Shown: piece after piece, positions 1-8,187 of the stretch
Layout: every line of letters starts with the position of its first letter
Position numbering within the stretch: position 1 is the first letter of the stretch
NCBI GenBank assembly: GCA_045544195.1
Contig: JAZPYO010000018.1
Location: 1 to 48,142, forward strand
Direction of reading: 5' to 3'
DNA length: 48,142 nucleotides
Source of the DNA: RGIG7213 sp045544195
GTDB taxonomy: Bacteria > Bacillota > Clostridia > Oscillospirales > CAG-272
Program-made: the position numbers and the translations under genes
Notes under the pieces: model-generated
What the model was told of the DNA's origin: nothing
What the model saw: only the letters and a program-made list of their open reading frames with translations
Databases searched by the model: none

Positions 1-163
1 CCGTCGTGTCCGGATGTCTTCACTTATGTGATTCTAAAGGAATTGTCGAGATTCTTTGTTCGTTCTATATCTTGCATTTCTGCTCTATACTTCACTTCTT
101 ATCTCGTCTGTTATTCAATTTTCAAGGACCGAGTCGTTGCCACTTCCTTGCGGCGACTTGAAT
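1..163 (-). other. Probable rRNA operon 5' leader (rRNA gene off the left edge)
   Basis: This stretch has no credible gene and lies downstream of two tandem strong leftward promoters. Read on the minus strand it contains CCTTGAAAATTGAATA, which resembles the boxA-like sequence found in front of rRNA genes in Firmicutes. No 16S 5'-end sequence is visible, so the mature rRNA must begin left of position 1. The assignment is inferred from promoter strength, tandem arrangement and the leader motif. Confidence 0.5.
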
Positions 164-192
164 ATAATACCACACTTTTTTTGATTTGTCAA
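164..192 (-). promoter_or_regulatory. Sigma-A promoter P2 of the putative rRNA operon
   Basis: On the minus strand TTGACA (192-187) and TATTAT (169-164) are separated by 17 bp. The spacer ends in AAAGTGTGG, a string also found before the -10 of the tRNA-Arg promoter. Confidence 0.8.
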
Positions 193-269
193 CCCCTTTT
201 TAGAAATTTCTCAAAAAAACTTTTCACAAACCAATGTGCAATATTTTGCCCCACTAACCGTGGGCTTTT

Positions 270-298
270 AATATATCATAAATATCGTCATTTGTCAA
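270..298 (-). promoter_or_regulatory. Sigma-A promoter P1 of the putative rRNA operon
   Basis: On the minus strand TTGACA (298-293) and TATATT (275-270) have a 17-bp spacer, about 106 bp upstream of a second leftward promoter. A tandem pair of near-consensus promoters is typical of rRNA operons. Confidence 0.75.
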
Positions 299-336
299 TA
301 CCTTTTCTCGTATTTTGTAAATATTTTATTTTTCTA

Positions 337-365
337 TTGATTTTTATCTTAAAGTGTGGTATCAT
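337..365 (+). promoter_or_regulatory. Promoter of tRNA-Arg(CCT)
   Basis: TTGATT (337-342), a 17-bp spacer ending AAAGTGTGG, and TATCAT (360-365), placed about 20 bp before the tRNA. The -10 region lies in the inverted repeat GGTAT-C-ATACC. Confidence 0.75.
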
Positions 366-384
366 ACCGATATAATTTTGGTGA

Positions 385-459
385 GCCTGCATAGTTAAAT
401 GGATATAATAACCCCCTCCTAAGGGGTAGTTATGGGTTCGATTCCCGTTGCGGGTGCCA
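385..459 (+). tRNA. tRNA-Arg (anticodon CCT)
   Basis: The cloverleaf closes by eye. The 7-bp acceptor stem (385-391 with 449-455) includes a G1:U72 pair and a U:G pair. The D-stem is 394-397 with 406-409. The anticodon stem 411-415/423-427 presents CCT at 418-420. The variable loop has 4 nt, and the T-stem 432-436/444-448 carries a TTCGATT loop. CCA is encoded at 457-459. The tRNA decodes AGG. It stands alone between its own promoter and terminator. Confidence 0.95.
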
Positions 460-470
460 GATATATTCAA

Positions 471-510
471 AAAACAGATAATATCAACAGTTTGATATTA
501 CCTGTTTTTT
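471..510 (+). terminator. Intrinsic terminator of tRNA-Arg
   Basis: The stem TAATATCAA (479-487) with TTGATATTA (492-500) is extended by AAAACAG/CTGTTTT across one mismatch and ends in a run of T. Confidence 0.85.
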
Positions 511-526
511 ATATATTAAGAATTCC

Positions 527-563
527 AAAAGCAACCGATCCATTCCGAATCGGTTGCTTTTTT
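527..563 (-). terminator. Terminator of the phosphodiester glycosidase gene (bidirectional in form)
   Basis: A 13-bp perfect inverted repeat, AAAAGCAACCGAT (527-539) with its complement at 549-561, lies just after the stop codon at 565. A and T runs on the two sides would allow termination in both directions. Confidence 0.8.
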
Positions 564-564
564 A

Positions 565-2994
565 TCATTTCGCCGTCATCGACGATACAGTTTGAAGATC
601 TGCTTTTGTATACTGACCGTTAAGGTCGCAGTCGAAGGCTTCTTTATACCCATTCACATCCATTCCACCGAGGACTTTTTTGCATCTCAATACATCCTTT
701 GCCGTTACAACACCGTCGCCGTCGCTGTCACCCATAACAATTATCACCGCGCTGTTTGCCGCAGTTCCATCGATAAGCTTTTTTACCACATAACCTGTAC
801 ATATTTTACCCGATGCCGATGCCCCATCCGCATCGTATATTACATAGTCATGATTTAATATATTCGCAAGATCGCTTATGGTTGTGCCCGGGGTAATTCC
901 CATTAAGGCAAGACTGCCATCTTCGTTTTCACGCACTACGCATCCCGATGATGCATTAAGTTCAAATGCTCTTTCCTCGTCACTGAACGCCAAGGTTACA
1001 GTAAAGCTCTGCGCTTTTGTTCCGTTATACAAATACGTTTGCACATTTGCTCCCGGCACACCCGATGCACCCAGAATATCAAGAACATACATACTCGCAC
1101 ATTTTGGTCTGATTATATATGTTCCATCAAGCTGCTGATGTAAAAACCAAGCTTGAGCGTTGCTTCCCGTATATGCTTCAACGCATACGTTGGCGCTCGC
1201 CGTAGCTGCACCTCCGCTTAAAGTGAGCGCCTTGTTTGTTGCAATATTTATTATACCGTAGCTGCCATCACTGTTGCGTGAAAATTCCCACACCTGAGAT
1301 TCATTGTGCTCATTTGTTGTCTGTACATTCGTTCCTACAACTCCTATTGTAAGCTCACTTGAAAGCACCGAATCTATCGTTGCGGAAAATTTCTCTCCGA
1401 TGTCCGCAGACTGAGCCGTTATTCTCGGCTCTTTATATCCGAATTCCACATAGTGTCTGAACGCAGTCAGATACTGATTCTGACCGAACGCATTCAAAAG
1501 GTCATTATTTCCGTTAAGATATTGCTTTACATCAAATATCGGGCTTGCTACCCTGCCCTCCTTGATACCGTTAAAAATAAAGTGCTTATACAATCGATTT
1601 GCATCTGTTCCAAAGGCGTTTTTCAGATCCGAATATTTGTTTGCATAATAATTACTGTCAAATACCGACTGATTGATGCCGAGGTCATATACGAGAGCGA
1701 CGGAGTTCCAAGTGCTTCTTATCGAACCGTCGGAATAGAACGCTCTTTCTACATAAGTACCGTTATCGCTGTTAAGCGTCAGCATTGTTGTAGAGCCGCC
1801 GCCATCAAGCAAAAGACACGTATCATAGCCTATATCTCGGCAGAAATAAGGTATTTTATTATATTTAAGTCCTACGTAGCTTCCGTTAGTATTTGCAGTC
1901 ACCATAGCCATCATAACAGAGCCGTCGGCCTTATATCCGATTATATTTGTGGGGTACTGCTTTGTAACGCTTGAAAGGTAGTTATTGATCGAGCCGTTGC
2001 GCATGACGAGCGACTGACCGCCGATAGCCTCCTGGCATCTACCCCAAAGATCGTTTTTACCGTATGTATTGTCGTAAAGATACGATGAGACCGTTACAGA
2101 ATCTCCGACTGAGAAATTGTTCTGCAGCGATGATATTTTCGATCCTCTTGCAGTGAACACAATTACATCGTCAGTCAGCGGCTGGCGTGATGTTGTGCCC
2201 GAAGCATATACGCCGATGACCGTGCCTGTTACAGAGCCGTTGTTCATTATCTTATTTGAACCCGATACCCTTACCGCAACCTCGTAAGAGGAGCTGGGAA
2301 CGTAGTTTGACGTACTCAGTCTGTTGTTATATACGATAAGCGTATTATTAGCAGGGGCTCTGTTTATACCGCCCGCACTTACCGACACACCCCTTGAATT
2401 GTTTGTTATCGTTGTTTTCACATACGGCTTACCGATCATTATCTTTCTGTCGGTAGTCATACCGATGGTGAAAAAGTCAACGCCGGACTGCTCCTGAGAA
2501 AGCATTTCGCTGCACCATATTTCGCCGCCCATAAGCAATGAGCTGAATGAAACACGGTAGCTTGCAGATGTACCGATACCAAGTTCACCCGTTGTGGTCA
2601 TCCAGTCACCGTTCACAGCGGCAAGAATTATCTTTCCATCCTCTGTATAGCTGTTTACAACATTCGTCAACGGCGCGGAGTCATTTAAAACATTTCCGTT
2701 GTTCATTACCTCCAACGAAAGCATAGGATCATTGTTAAGATTCCCCTGCACGATATTTATAACTCTGTTTGCTCCGTAGCCTGAAGATCCGCCGCTTCCG
2801 AGTGTTATAAGCTCGTGCGTAACATCGGTATCAAATCCGGCGACAGTGATATTAGTTTTAGTATATGACGATTCGCCGACAAAGCCATACGGAGAAGCTG
2901 CATTTGTTTTGATCTGTGCAAGCGCAGCAAAGCTGCCAGCTATCATAATTCCCGCTGTCGTCAAAGCCATGCATCTGTTAAATAGTTTTTTCAT
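565..2994 (-). CDS. Secreted phosphodiester glycosidase (NAGPA-like) with ricin-type lectin and dockerin-like C-terminus
   Basis: 809 aa. A signal peptide covers about residues 1-33 (basic start, hydrophobic core, small residues). Residues ~60-440 match the phosphodiester glycosidase/NAGPA family, with the hallmark LLLDGGGSTTMLTL near residue 400. Two ~45-residue repeats follow (FDxxYYxxxYxDLxxAFG...HFxxxGxxEGR), then a ricin B-type trefoil with QxW-like motifs (~545-670). The C-terminus has two calcium-loop-like segments, DSDGDGVVTAKDVL and DCDLNGQYTKADL, resembling a type I dockerin, though the second loop is imperfect. The family removes sugars linked through phosphodiesters, so a cell-surface or exopolysaccharide role is likely. 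The gene has its own promoter and terminator and follows an acyl-modification operon on the same strand. The ATG is preceded by AAGGAAG. Cohesin partners cannot be judged from this window. Confidence 0.82.
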   Translation of the reverse strand: MKKLFNRCMALTTAGIMIAGSFAALAQIKTNAASPYGFVGESSYTKTNITVAGFDTDVTHELITLGSGGSSGYGANRVINIVQGNLNNDPMLSLEVMNNGNVLNDSAPLTNVVNSYTEDGKIILAAVNGDWMTTTGELGIGTSASYRVSFSSLLMGGEIWCSEMLSQEQSGVDFFTIGMTTDRKIMIGKPYVKTTITNNSRGVSVSAGGINRAPANNTLIVYNNRLSTSNYVPSSSYEVAVRVSGSNKIMNNGSVTGTVIGVYASGTTSRQPLTDDVIVFTARGSKISSLQNNFSVGDSVTVSSYLYDNTYGKNDLWGRCQEAIGGQSLVMRNGSINNYLSSVTKQYPTNIIGYKADGSVMMAMVTANTNGSYVGLKYNKIPYFCRDIGYDTCLLLDGGGSTTMLTLNSDNGTYVERAFYSDGSIRSTWNSVALVYDLGINQSVFDSNYYANKYSDLKNAFGTDANRLYKHFIFNGIKEGRVASPIFDVKQYLNGNNDLLNAFGQNQYLTAFRHYVEFGYKEPRITAQSADIGEKFSATIDSVLSSELTIGVVGTNVQTTNEHNESQVWEFSRNSDGSYGIINIATNKALTLSGGAATASANVCVEAYTGSNAQAWFLHQQLDGTYIIRPKCASMYVLDILGASGVPGANVQTYLYNGTKAQSFTVTLAFSDEERAFELNASSGCVVRENEDGSLALMGITPGTTISDLANILNHDYVIYDADGASASGKICTGYVVKKLIDGTAANSAVIIVMGDSDGDGVVTAKDVLRCKKVLGGMDVNGYKEAFDCDLNGQYTKADLQTVSSMTAK

Positions 2995-3070
2995 AATATA
3001 CCCGCTTCCTTTTAAGTGCGATAAAACGCAATTATCGCTATACAGAAAAATACTTCCGAAACCCTTCGAT

Positions 3071-3099
3071 ATTTTACACCTCTTTCACTTAAATGTCAA
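3071..3099 (-). promoter_or_regulatory. Promoter of the phosphodiester glycosidase gene
   Basis: Minus-strand TTGACA (3099-3094), 17-bp spacer and TAAAAT (3076-3071), about 75 bp upstream of the ATG at 2994. Confidence 0.8.
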
Positions 3100-3210
3100 G
3101 GCATTTTAAACATTTTTTTGTTAATTTTGCACAATTAACGAATACTTTAAAAAGATTATACAAAAAAGCACCTTGCGTTTTGTTTATTTATACCAAAGAT
3201 TTTTTAACAC

Positions 3211-3277
3211 CAAAAAAATAAAACATCGGTGTACGTGGCACTGTGCGTATTTTTTGCACAGGATCTGTACACCGATG
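3211..3277 (-). terminator. Terminator of the MBOAT-DHHW-FkbH-ACP operon
   Basis: Long hairpin: CATCGGTGTAC (3224-3234) pairs with GTACACCGATG (3267-3277), and an inner CTGTGC pairs with GCACAG. On the minus strand a T-rich tract (3223-3211) follows. It lies just after the ACP stop codon. Confidence 0.85.
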
Positions 3278-3294
3278 CTTGATCGATCGGCTTA

Positions 3295-3537
3295 TTATTT
3301 TGCTCTTTCCATAATTATGTCGATCATTTCACCGACATTTTTCATCGAAGATACTTCTTTCATCGTAAATCTTATTTTATACTTACGCTCTACTGCACCG
3401 ATAAGATTGATATGCTCAAGACTGTCCCAATCGTCAATATCATCAGCAGTTGTTTTTCTGGTAACTTCTATATCGTCATCATCAAAAAGATCTCTGAATA
3501 TTTCGTTAAGCTCTGATATGATCTTACTTTCTGTCAT
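3295..3537 (-). CDS. Acyl carrier protein (stand-alone, FkbH partner)
   Basis: 80 aa, the normal size for an acyl carrier protein. The phosphopantetheine site is WDSLEHINLI with Ser39 as the attachment serine. The protein is acidic and ends in a helix typical of the fold. AAGGGG lies 9 nt before the ATG. It is the last gene of a five-gene minus-strand operon, 15 bp after the FkbH-like gene. No fatty-acid or polyketide synthase genes are nearby. Its likely job is therefore to carry the acyl group made by FkbH to the MBOAT membrane acyltransferase, as DltC does for D-alanine. The FkbH pairing is known biology; the handover to MBOAT is inferred from context. Confidence 0.85.
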   Translation of the reverse strand: MTESKIISELNEIFRDLFDDDDIEVTRKTTADDIDDWDSLEHINLIGAVERKYKIRFTMKEVSSMKNVGEMIDIIMERAK

Positions 3538-3552
3538 AATAAAATCCCCTTT

Positions 3553-5331
3553 TCAATTAACCTTAATATATCTGTTTTTATTTTCATATGAGGAGATATC
3601 CAGCTTCCATACCGTATTGCCGTCTTCATCCTCACTTATCTTCTCAAATCCGAAATCAGCATACAGCCCCTTTACCATTGAGTTCTTCGATGTCGGATAG
3701 TAATTGCCCTTGATCGTATGCACTCCGTGTTGCTTACATTGTGCAACAAGCGTATCAAGCATTGCATATTCCATATCCTTTTTAAGCACGCGGCAGCTCA
3801 TCAGCCAAAGCACTATATCAGCAATTCCGTTTTTGATCTGTGCGATCGTAACGGCAACCACTCCGTTATCTCCGAATATATCCGCCAGCTTTCCGTACAG
3901 AGTTATTGTATTTTTATCCTCTGCGGCAGATTCTATTTCAGGCTGAGTATATCTTTTCGTTGTGAGATTGAACTGATTTGATTTATTTGTAAGCTGGGTT
4001 ATTCTCGGTATATATACCGAAGAAAACGGCAATATTTCCGCTTTCATTTCAAGGCTGAGCAAATATTCGCCGTAATCGGCAAACTGACTTTGCTTCTGTG
4101 CCCTTTGCGTGTTAGCGCGGTACATATCATTGCGGTGCGTATCATCAGAGGAAAACGCTGTGGTCTCAAAAAAACCGCTTCTGTCAAGAATACGTATATA
4201 CTCGTCAGGGGTTGTAAGCTCCGGAACAGATATACCGTTTATCGAACGCGAAACAAGCATTCTTTCCGTCGGATTATCGTCCATAAATACAAATGAATCA
4301 ACACCGAGATCCATCTCCGCTGCCGTTGCGGCAATGTTTCTGTCCTTCGGCTCCCAATTTGCTTTTATTGTTATGAAATCGTCAGGACGCAGTATTCCCT
4401 CAGGATGATTAAGACCTGCTATTGCGTTTTCGTGATCGTTCTTTGATGCTACCGTCAGCATTATACCCATACCTGACAGCTTTTTCAGATATTTCTGGAA
4501 TTCCTCAAAGCATTCAGATTCCGCAGTTTCTCTGCCGATCTGTATTCCTTCAACGCCATCATCACCGACAATTCCTCCCCAAAGAGTGTTGTCAAGATCG
4601 CATACGACCGTCTTTTTGTTTTTGCCGAATATCGACTTTACGATCCTCGTCATGCTGTGGGCTGCATACGGTACTGCCTCAAGCGCCATCGCCAGCTTAT
4701 ACATATACCACGCTTGAAGATCGTGCCATTTATCAAGTCCGTATGCGCTTGCAGTATAAGAAATATCGTGAATATAAAAATCCTTATGTGCCTGAGCATA
4801 CTGAGAAAGCCTTGCGTTCAGCATCGCTATAAAGCAGCTTGCACCGTTTTTATCCCATATATCACGGTTTCCGAAATGTCTGTAAGGAGGCATTTCAAAG
4901 TTATTTTGTATGATAGGACAACGGAATTTTTCATAAAGAGCGTCCCACGCCTGTTTAAAATGATCAAAGCATTCGTCCAGCAGGCGCTCGCTTTCTCCGT
5001 CTGCACTCGTCACTGCGGGAAAATATCCTTCGGCATTTCGCCAACACGTATGAATGTACACAACATCGGGAGCAAATTCATCAAGCTCACTGTTACCAAA
5101 TACGGCGTCCTGCCACCAGCGGTTATATTCGCATTCAAAAAACTCACATTCTATTCCGTCATTAAGCAAGAACAGATCGGATATCTTTACAATATCACTC
5201 GTTGTAGAGCCGCCGAGAACAGCAATTTTCTTTTTAATTCTTTTTGAACCGTCTGCAAGCAGGTCCTTGCGGAGCTTTCTTCTTTTAGACAAAAGCAGTG
5301 ACGGATCAAAAGGATATTCAAGTTCTTTCAT
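3553..5331 (-). CDS. FkbH-like HAD-IIIC enzyme with C-terminal GNAT-like domain
   Basis: 592 aa, full length for the FkbH family. The N-terminal ~240 residues resemble an SGNH-like region (VLGGSTTSD near 38-46). The HAD core has CDLDNTLWGG (244-253) with the two catalytic aspartates, ASKND (295-299) and a DDN motif near 352. The last ~170 residues look like the GNAT-type domain of FkbH proteins. Characterised homologues take 1,3-bisphosphoglycerate, remove phosphate, and load the glyceryl group onto an ACP as a thioester. An ACP gene follows 15 bp downstream, which fits exactly. The ATG overlaps the previous stop by 4 nt (ATGA), so translation is probably coupled. No methoxymalonyl genes (acyl-CoA dehydrogenase, O-methyltransferase) are present, so the product is probably glyceryl-ACP or a close relative. 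Confidence 0.85.
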   Translation of the reverse strand: MKELEYPFDPSLLLSKRRKLRKDLLADGSKRIKKKIAVLGGSTTSDIVKISDLFLLNDGIECEFFECEYNRWWQDAVFGNSELDEFAPDVVYIHTCWRNAEGYFPAVTSADGESERLLDECFDHFKQAWDALYEKFRCPIIQNNFEMPPYRHFGNRDIWDKNGASCFIAMLNARLSQYAQAHKDFYIHDISYTASAYGLDKWHDLQAWYMYKLAMALEAVPYAAHSMTRIVKSIFGKNKKTVVCDLDNTLWGGIVGDDGVEGIQIGRETAESECFEEFQKYLKKLSGMGIMLTVASKNDHENAIAGLNHPEGILRPDDFITIKANWEPKDRNIAATAAEMDLGVDSFVFMDDNPTERMLVSRSINGISVPELTTPDEYIRILDRSGFFETTAFSSDDTHRNDMYRANTQRAQKQSQFADYGEYLLSLEMKAEILPFSSVYIPRITQLTNKSNQFNLTTKRYTQPEIESAAEDKNTITLYGKLADIFGDNGVVAVTIAQIKNGIADIVLWLMSCRVLKKDMEYAMLDTLVAQCKQHGVHTIKGNYYPTSKNSMVKGLYADFGFEKISEDEDGNTVWKLDISSYENKNRYIKVN

Positions 5332-6743
5332 TCTTCAAGCATTCCTTTGTTATCAAGTATACCCGTTATGTACTCACGCTTCGAACCGCTTGATACGGTA
5401 AACGCGCACATGGAAAAGCAAACGTCCGTTATTTCCTTTTTCTCTATGAAATCCTTGGCGTTAAGCTCAAAATATCTCATATCTATTATATACACCTCTT
5501 CAAAGGAGCTTATAAGGAAAGGCGCCAGAGCATTTCCGTAAGATTCCTTGAAAACAACAAGCCTTCTGCCGTTGTTTACACCGGTATCGTGTATATGTGC
5601 AATATACGAGTCGCCATATATAAACCTCGTGTATGAAACCTTATTACTGAACAAAGAGCCTGTAAACTCAAATTTGAACCTATCTCTTGAATAGTAATCG
5701 CATACATAACTCTGCTTCGGCTTATATTCTATGAGCGTGTCGGGGTTTTTCTCAATTACCGACGAATATCCCGAATACTTGTACATTGAGCCGACAAATG
5801 TTCCTATCGGTGTTTTCACAAACTGATCAAGAGTTGCAAACGGCAAGCCCGCCGTGTCTGCAAACTGCCGGCATGCGTAATACGCGCCGAGTGCCGCCCA
5901 GTGATGATCCGTTCTGAAATACAGATATTCGTCAGAATGAGCACGCAAAATGCTGAGCGTATCAATGTAAATAACTCCGTCGAGAGCGCCCTTAAGACCG
6001 TTGAACGCCCTTTCCGTACAGGAAAGCGACGATGAAAAATCGCCTGTTTTCGGAGCATATATACCCGCTGCAGTAGGTATTGCCATAGCGTATACGTTTA
6101 CACCGCTGCCTATTCTGCGTTTGAATTCATTAAGAGCCTCAGCACACGCCTGACCGCCGCCCTCTTTACCGCCGAACTGCTCCATTCCGCGTGTTCCGTA
6201 TATGACTATTCGGTCGGAAATATAAGGCTTACCCTTGTTTGCTGTATCGTAAGGATCGTCCTCGTTCGGTGACGGTTCAATATATTCCGTTTCATTATCG
6301 GGCATAGTTTCCGAAATATCCGGCGGAAGCGTATCGTCGGGCTTTTCTGTTTCTGTCGGCCTTGTTTCAGGATCGGTCTGTGAGCTTGTTTCCTTTTCGG
6401 TCGCCTTATCCGTTTCAATATCGCCTTTTGTTGTATCTGAGATATCCGTTATATCGGATGTATCGGACACAATGTCCGAATCTGTGTCTTCGATGGGCAT
6501 TGTGCCATCATTTATTACCTCTGTGGCTGTATCATTGTCGCTCTCCTCGCTCGGAAATGACGTTACATCCTCCATCGGCATTTCGCTCTTTTCGCCTTCA
6601 TTTTCTTCAATATGAGTTCCGCTTATGCCAGAGGTATCGGGAACTGCTACATTGTGCGACGCACCGCTTATAACGATCGCAACTATTACGATCGCTATTA
6701 CGAAAAGGCCGCCGGGAAGCAAGTACCAATAATAATATTTCAA
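5328..6743 (-). CDS. DHHW-family (AlgX/AlgJ-like SGNH) surface protein, second copy
   Basis: 471 aa. One N-terminal membrane segment (~8-26) anchors the protein. Residues ~35-165 are a low-complexity stalk rich in Thr, Ser, Asp, Glu and Pro. The extracellular domain has FRTDHHW at 276-282, the family's Asp-His catalytic motif, and FKESYGNALAPF near 405, which probably supplies the nucleophile serine. The family works with MBOAT proteins in acetylation or acylation of surface polysaccharides, as AlgJ/AlgX and DltD do. The start is a TTG that overlaps the previous stop codon as TTGA, with GGGGG upstream. It is paralogous to the gene just before it and is the shorter-linker relative in a coupled operon. 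Confidence 0.8.
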   Translation of the reverse strand: MKYYYWYLLPGGLFVIAIVIVAIVISGASHNVAVPDTSGISGTHIEENEGEKSEMPMEDVTSFPSEESDNDTATEVINDGTMPIEDTDSDIVSDTSDITDISDTTKGDIETDKATEKETSSQTDPETRPTETEKPDDTLPPDISETMPDNETEYIEPSPNEDDPYDTANKGKPYISDRIVIYGTRGMEQFGGKEGGGQACAEALNEFKRRIGSGVNVYAMAIPTAAGIYAPKTGDFSSSLSCTERAFNGLKGALDGVIYIDTLSILRAHSDEYLYFRTDHHWAALGAYYACRQFADTAGLPFATLDQFVKTPIGTFVGSMYKYSGYSSVIEKNPDTLIEYKPKQSYVCDYYSRDRFKFEFTGSLFSNKVSYTRFIYGDSYIAHIHDTGVNNGRRLVVFKESYGNALAPFLISSFEEVYIIDMRYFELNAKDFIEKKEITDVCFSMCAFTVSSGSKREYITGILDNKGMLEE

Positions 6744-8146
6744 TTCATCATCGCCCCCAGATTATCTCTGTATGATCCAACCGCTGAAAAAGCACACTGT
6801 GCAAACAGTACATCGGTTATATTCTTTTCTTTTACCATAGCAGGAAGACTTAACTCAAATGTTCTGCCGTCAACTATATATATTTCCTCAAATGATTCAA
6901 GCAGGTACGGAGCAAGAGCATTTCCGTAGCTGTCCTTAACGATAAGAAGCTTTCTGCCGTTATTGCACGCATTTGATTTAATGTGAACGGAATATGCGTC
7001 GCCCGCCAGATATGTCGAATACCAGCTACTGCGCTTTTCGTCCTTGACATACCAATAAATATCATGCACACGTCCGCCCCCGAGCTGCTGGTCATAGAAT
7101 GTCGCAGTATACGTCGCTCTCGGAATATGTGTTACGAAATCCTCAGGGTTATTCAGCAAGGTCGGGCTGTAGTTTGTATACTTATACATCGTTCCTATAT
7201 ATCCGGGACGTACGTTTACGGTATAAGTTGACAGATCTGCAAAATCAACACCTGCAACAGATGCGAACTGCTGGCTTGCATAGTACGCTCCGAGACCTGT
7301 CCAGTGGTGGTCTGTTCTGAAATAGATATCCTCGTTCTTATGCTGCTCAAGAGCATAGTACACGGGTACATCGGTAACTCTGTCGGAAAGATTTCCCGAA
7401 ATAACATTTATATCACGCAAGGAGTTTCCTGCGTAATGCGCATAATCCTTTGACTCGGATATATAGTATGCGCAAGCCTTGGGAATGACCATTGAGTAAA
7501 CGTTAACATCATTTCCGACCTTATTTGCAAAGGTATTCAGAAGCTGTGCAAATTGCGCCGCGCTTTTTTCGCCGCCATGATATATCTCAAGCGCACGAGT
7601 ACCGATAATAAGCACTTCATTCACAACTTCTACCGGCTTTTCTGCCTGAGTTATAACAGGTATCGTAGCAGGCGCATCAGTCTCATGCGACGGCTTGTCG
7701 TCATCCGGTGTAGTGCTTTCATCACTCGGAGCATTTGTCTGAGCCGGATCCTCGATCGGAGCGGTCGTAACACCGTGGTCAATATCCTCGCTCGGATCCC
7801 ATTCCTCATCGGGATCCCATTCTTCCTCAGGGTCCCACTCCTCATCGGGAGTAACAGGTCCGTTGTTGAATATCTGCTCCTTAGGCGTTATCCCCATAAG
7901 CCCTCTTATATGAGAGTTCATATCGACAAATTTGTCACGAAGGAATATCGTATCGGTAAACCACGCTGAAAGGTCAGAAAAATATTCTCCGCTCAAAAAA
8001 GTCTTAGCCGTAAACTCGGGAAATTCAACCAATATACTGTTATCTGACTCCTGTGTCCTCGGAAAGATAACACAGAAGCAAAACATAAATACGAATACGA
8101 GCATCAAAGATGCGCATTTTATCATTATCGCAGTTTTCTTTTTCAT
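6740..8146 (-). CDS. DHHW-family (AlgX/AlgJ-like SGNH) surface protein, first copy
   Basis: 468 aa from the ATG at 8146. An in-frame TTG at 8176 would add ten residues but is less likely, because the ATG gives a clean KKK signal anchor followed by a hydrophobic run. After the membrane segment comes an acidic linker with a tandem motif EEWDP (three to four units) and a Thr/Pro-rich part. The catalytic domain follows, with FRTDHHW and VKDSYGNALAPYLLESFEE. Its closest visible relative is the neighbouring DHHW gene, so a local duplication is likely. It begins 41 bp after the MBOAT stop and its stop overlaps the next start. The predicted role is extracytoplasmic acyl transfer or esterase activity on a glycan acceptor. 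Confidence 0.8.
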   Translation of the reverse strand: MKKKTAIMIKCASLMLVFVFMFCFCVIFPRTQESDNSILVEFPEFTAKTFLSGEYFSDLSAWFTDTIFLRDKFVDMNSHIRGLMGITPKEQIFNNGPVTPDEEWDPEEEWDPDEEWDPSEDIDHGVTTAPIEDPAQTNAPSDESTTPDDDKPSHETDAPATIPVITQAEKPVEVVNEVLIIGTRALEIYHGGEKSAAQFAQLLNTFANKVGNDVNVYSMVIPKACAYYISESKDYAHYAGNSLRDINVISGNLSDRVTDVPVYYALEQHKNEDIYFRTDHHWTGLGAYYASQQFASVAGVDFADLSTYTVNVRPGYIGTMYKYTNYSPTLLNNPEDFVTHIPRATYTATFYDQQLGGGRVHDIYWYVKDEKRSSWYSTYLAGDAYSVHIKSNACNNGRKLLIVKDSYGNALAPYLLESFEEIYIVDGRTFELSLPAMVKEKNITDVLFAQCAFSAVGSYRDNLGAMMN

Positions 8147-8187
8147 AAAATCAATCAAGTCCAGTCTTTTTATCAAGAAATCTTACG

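Noticed and set aside
28..375. 115-codon open frame on the plus strand in the leftmost region
   Set aside because: It runs antisense through two strong leftward promoters and into the tRNA-Arg promoter. The composition is non-coding.
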